Below are positions 63,796-64,000 of a DNA stretch of 64,000 nt, piece by piece. The translations under genes and the position numbers were made by a program. Where the stretch lies: positions 1 to 64,000 of the forward strand of contig CAJXWO010000003.1 of assembly GCA_913062865.1 (NCBI GenBank). Reading direction: 5' to 3'. Each line of letters starts with the position of its first letter. Positions within the stretch are counted from its first letter, which is position 1. The notes under the pieces were generated by a model. The model worked only from the letters and a program-made list of their open reading frames with translations. It was not told the DNA's origin and searched no databases. Source of the stretch: an uncultured Paracoccaceae bacterium. Lineage in GTDB: Bacteria; Pseudomonadota; Alphaproteobacteria; Rhodobacterales; Rhodobacteraceae.

Positions 63796-63856
63796 GATGC
63801 ACTGTCCTTTGGGCGATCTGTGATTGCAGGACGCCTACCCATTGCCGCGGGGGTGG

Positions 63857-64000
63857 TCAAGAAACCAGCGGGTCAAGGCCCTCGGCCAGGATGCGCCAGA
63901 CACGCTTGATCCTGGGCGTGTGGTAAAGCTCCTCATGGGCCGCCAGCCAGACGGGCAGGCTGGGGATGTCCATGTCGGGCAGCACCTCTTCGATCTCGGG
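63857..64000 (-). CDS. C-terminal end of a probable LysR-type regulator (truncated by window edge)
   Basis: Minus translation ...PEIEEVLPDMDIPSLPVWLAAHEELYHTPRIKRVWRILAEGLDPLVS*. Confidence 0.6.
   Translation of the reverse strand, partial: PEIEEVLPDMDIPSLPVWLAAHEELYHTPRIKRVWRILAEGLDPLVS

Overview
High-GC alphaproteobacterial chromosome segment, very probably Rhodobacteraceae/Roseobacter group judging by gene content and order. It is almost entirely core genome. I see no prophage, transposon, CRISPR array or recognisable defence island. The left part is the classical origin-proximal block: maeB | mutS | grpE-hrcA | rph-rdgB-hemW | parB-parA-rsmG-mnmG-mnmE-rho | ~0.52 kb intergenic region | maf-aroE-coaE-dnaQ | secB. 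Two perfect 16-bp parS palindromes (TGTTTCACGTGAAACA) lie in the 5' ends of rsmG and mnmG. The rho/maf gap is the best oriC candidate: DnaA-box-like 9-mers, AT-rich tracts, and genes diverging on both sides. The middle contains hslVU, trxA, addAB, a murU-amgK-tsaE cell-wall recycling/tRNA-modification cluster, a PAS-only protein, the RegB/SenC/RegA redox system and ahcY. The right part contains rmuC-mutL, a PuuD-like urate hydroxylase, a persulfide dioxygenase-like MBL protein with a rhodanese, glnK-amtB, PBP1A, mlaC-mlaA, assorted metabolic genes, two tRNAs (Arg-CCT, Pro-CGG) and leuB. The most interesting unexplained signals are non-coding: a full CtrA-type box upstream of the PAS-only gene, a candidate ~100-nt sRNA ending in a strong intrinsic terminator between a DUF2853-like gene and rmuC, helically phased TTGCACAAA repeats upstream of glnK, a dyad operator upstream of the persulfide dioxygenase/rhodanese genes, and tandem hairpins in the hslV-hslU gap. 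All calls come from reading the sequence and supplied translations; no database search was run.
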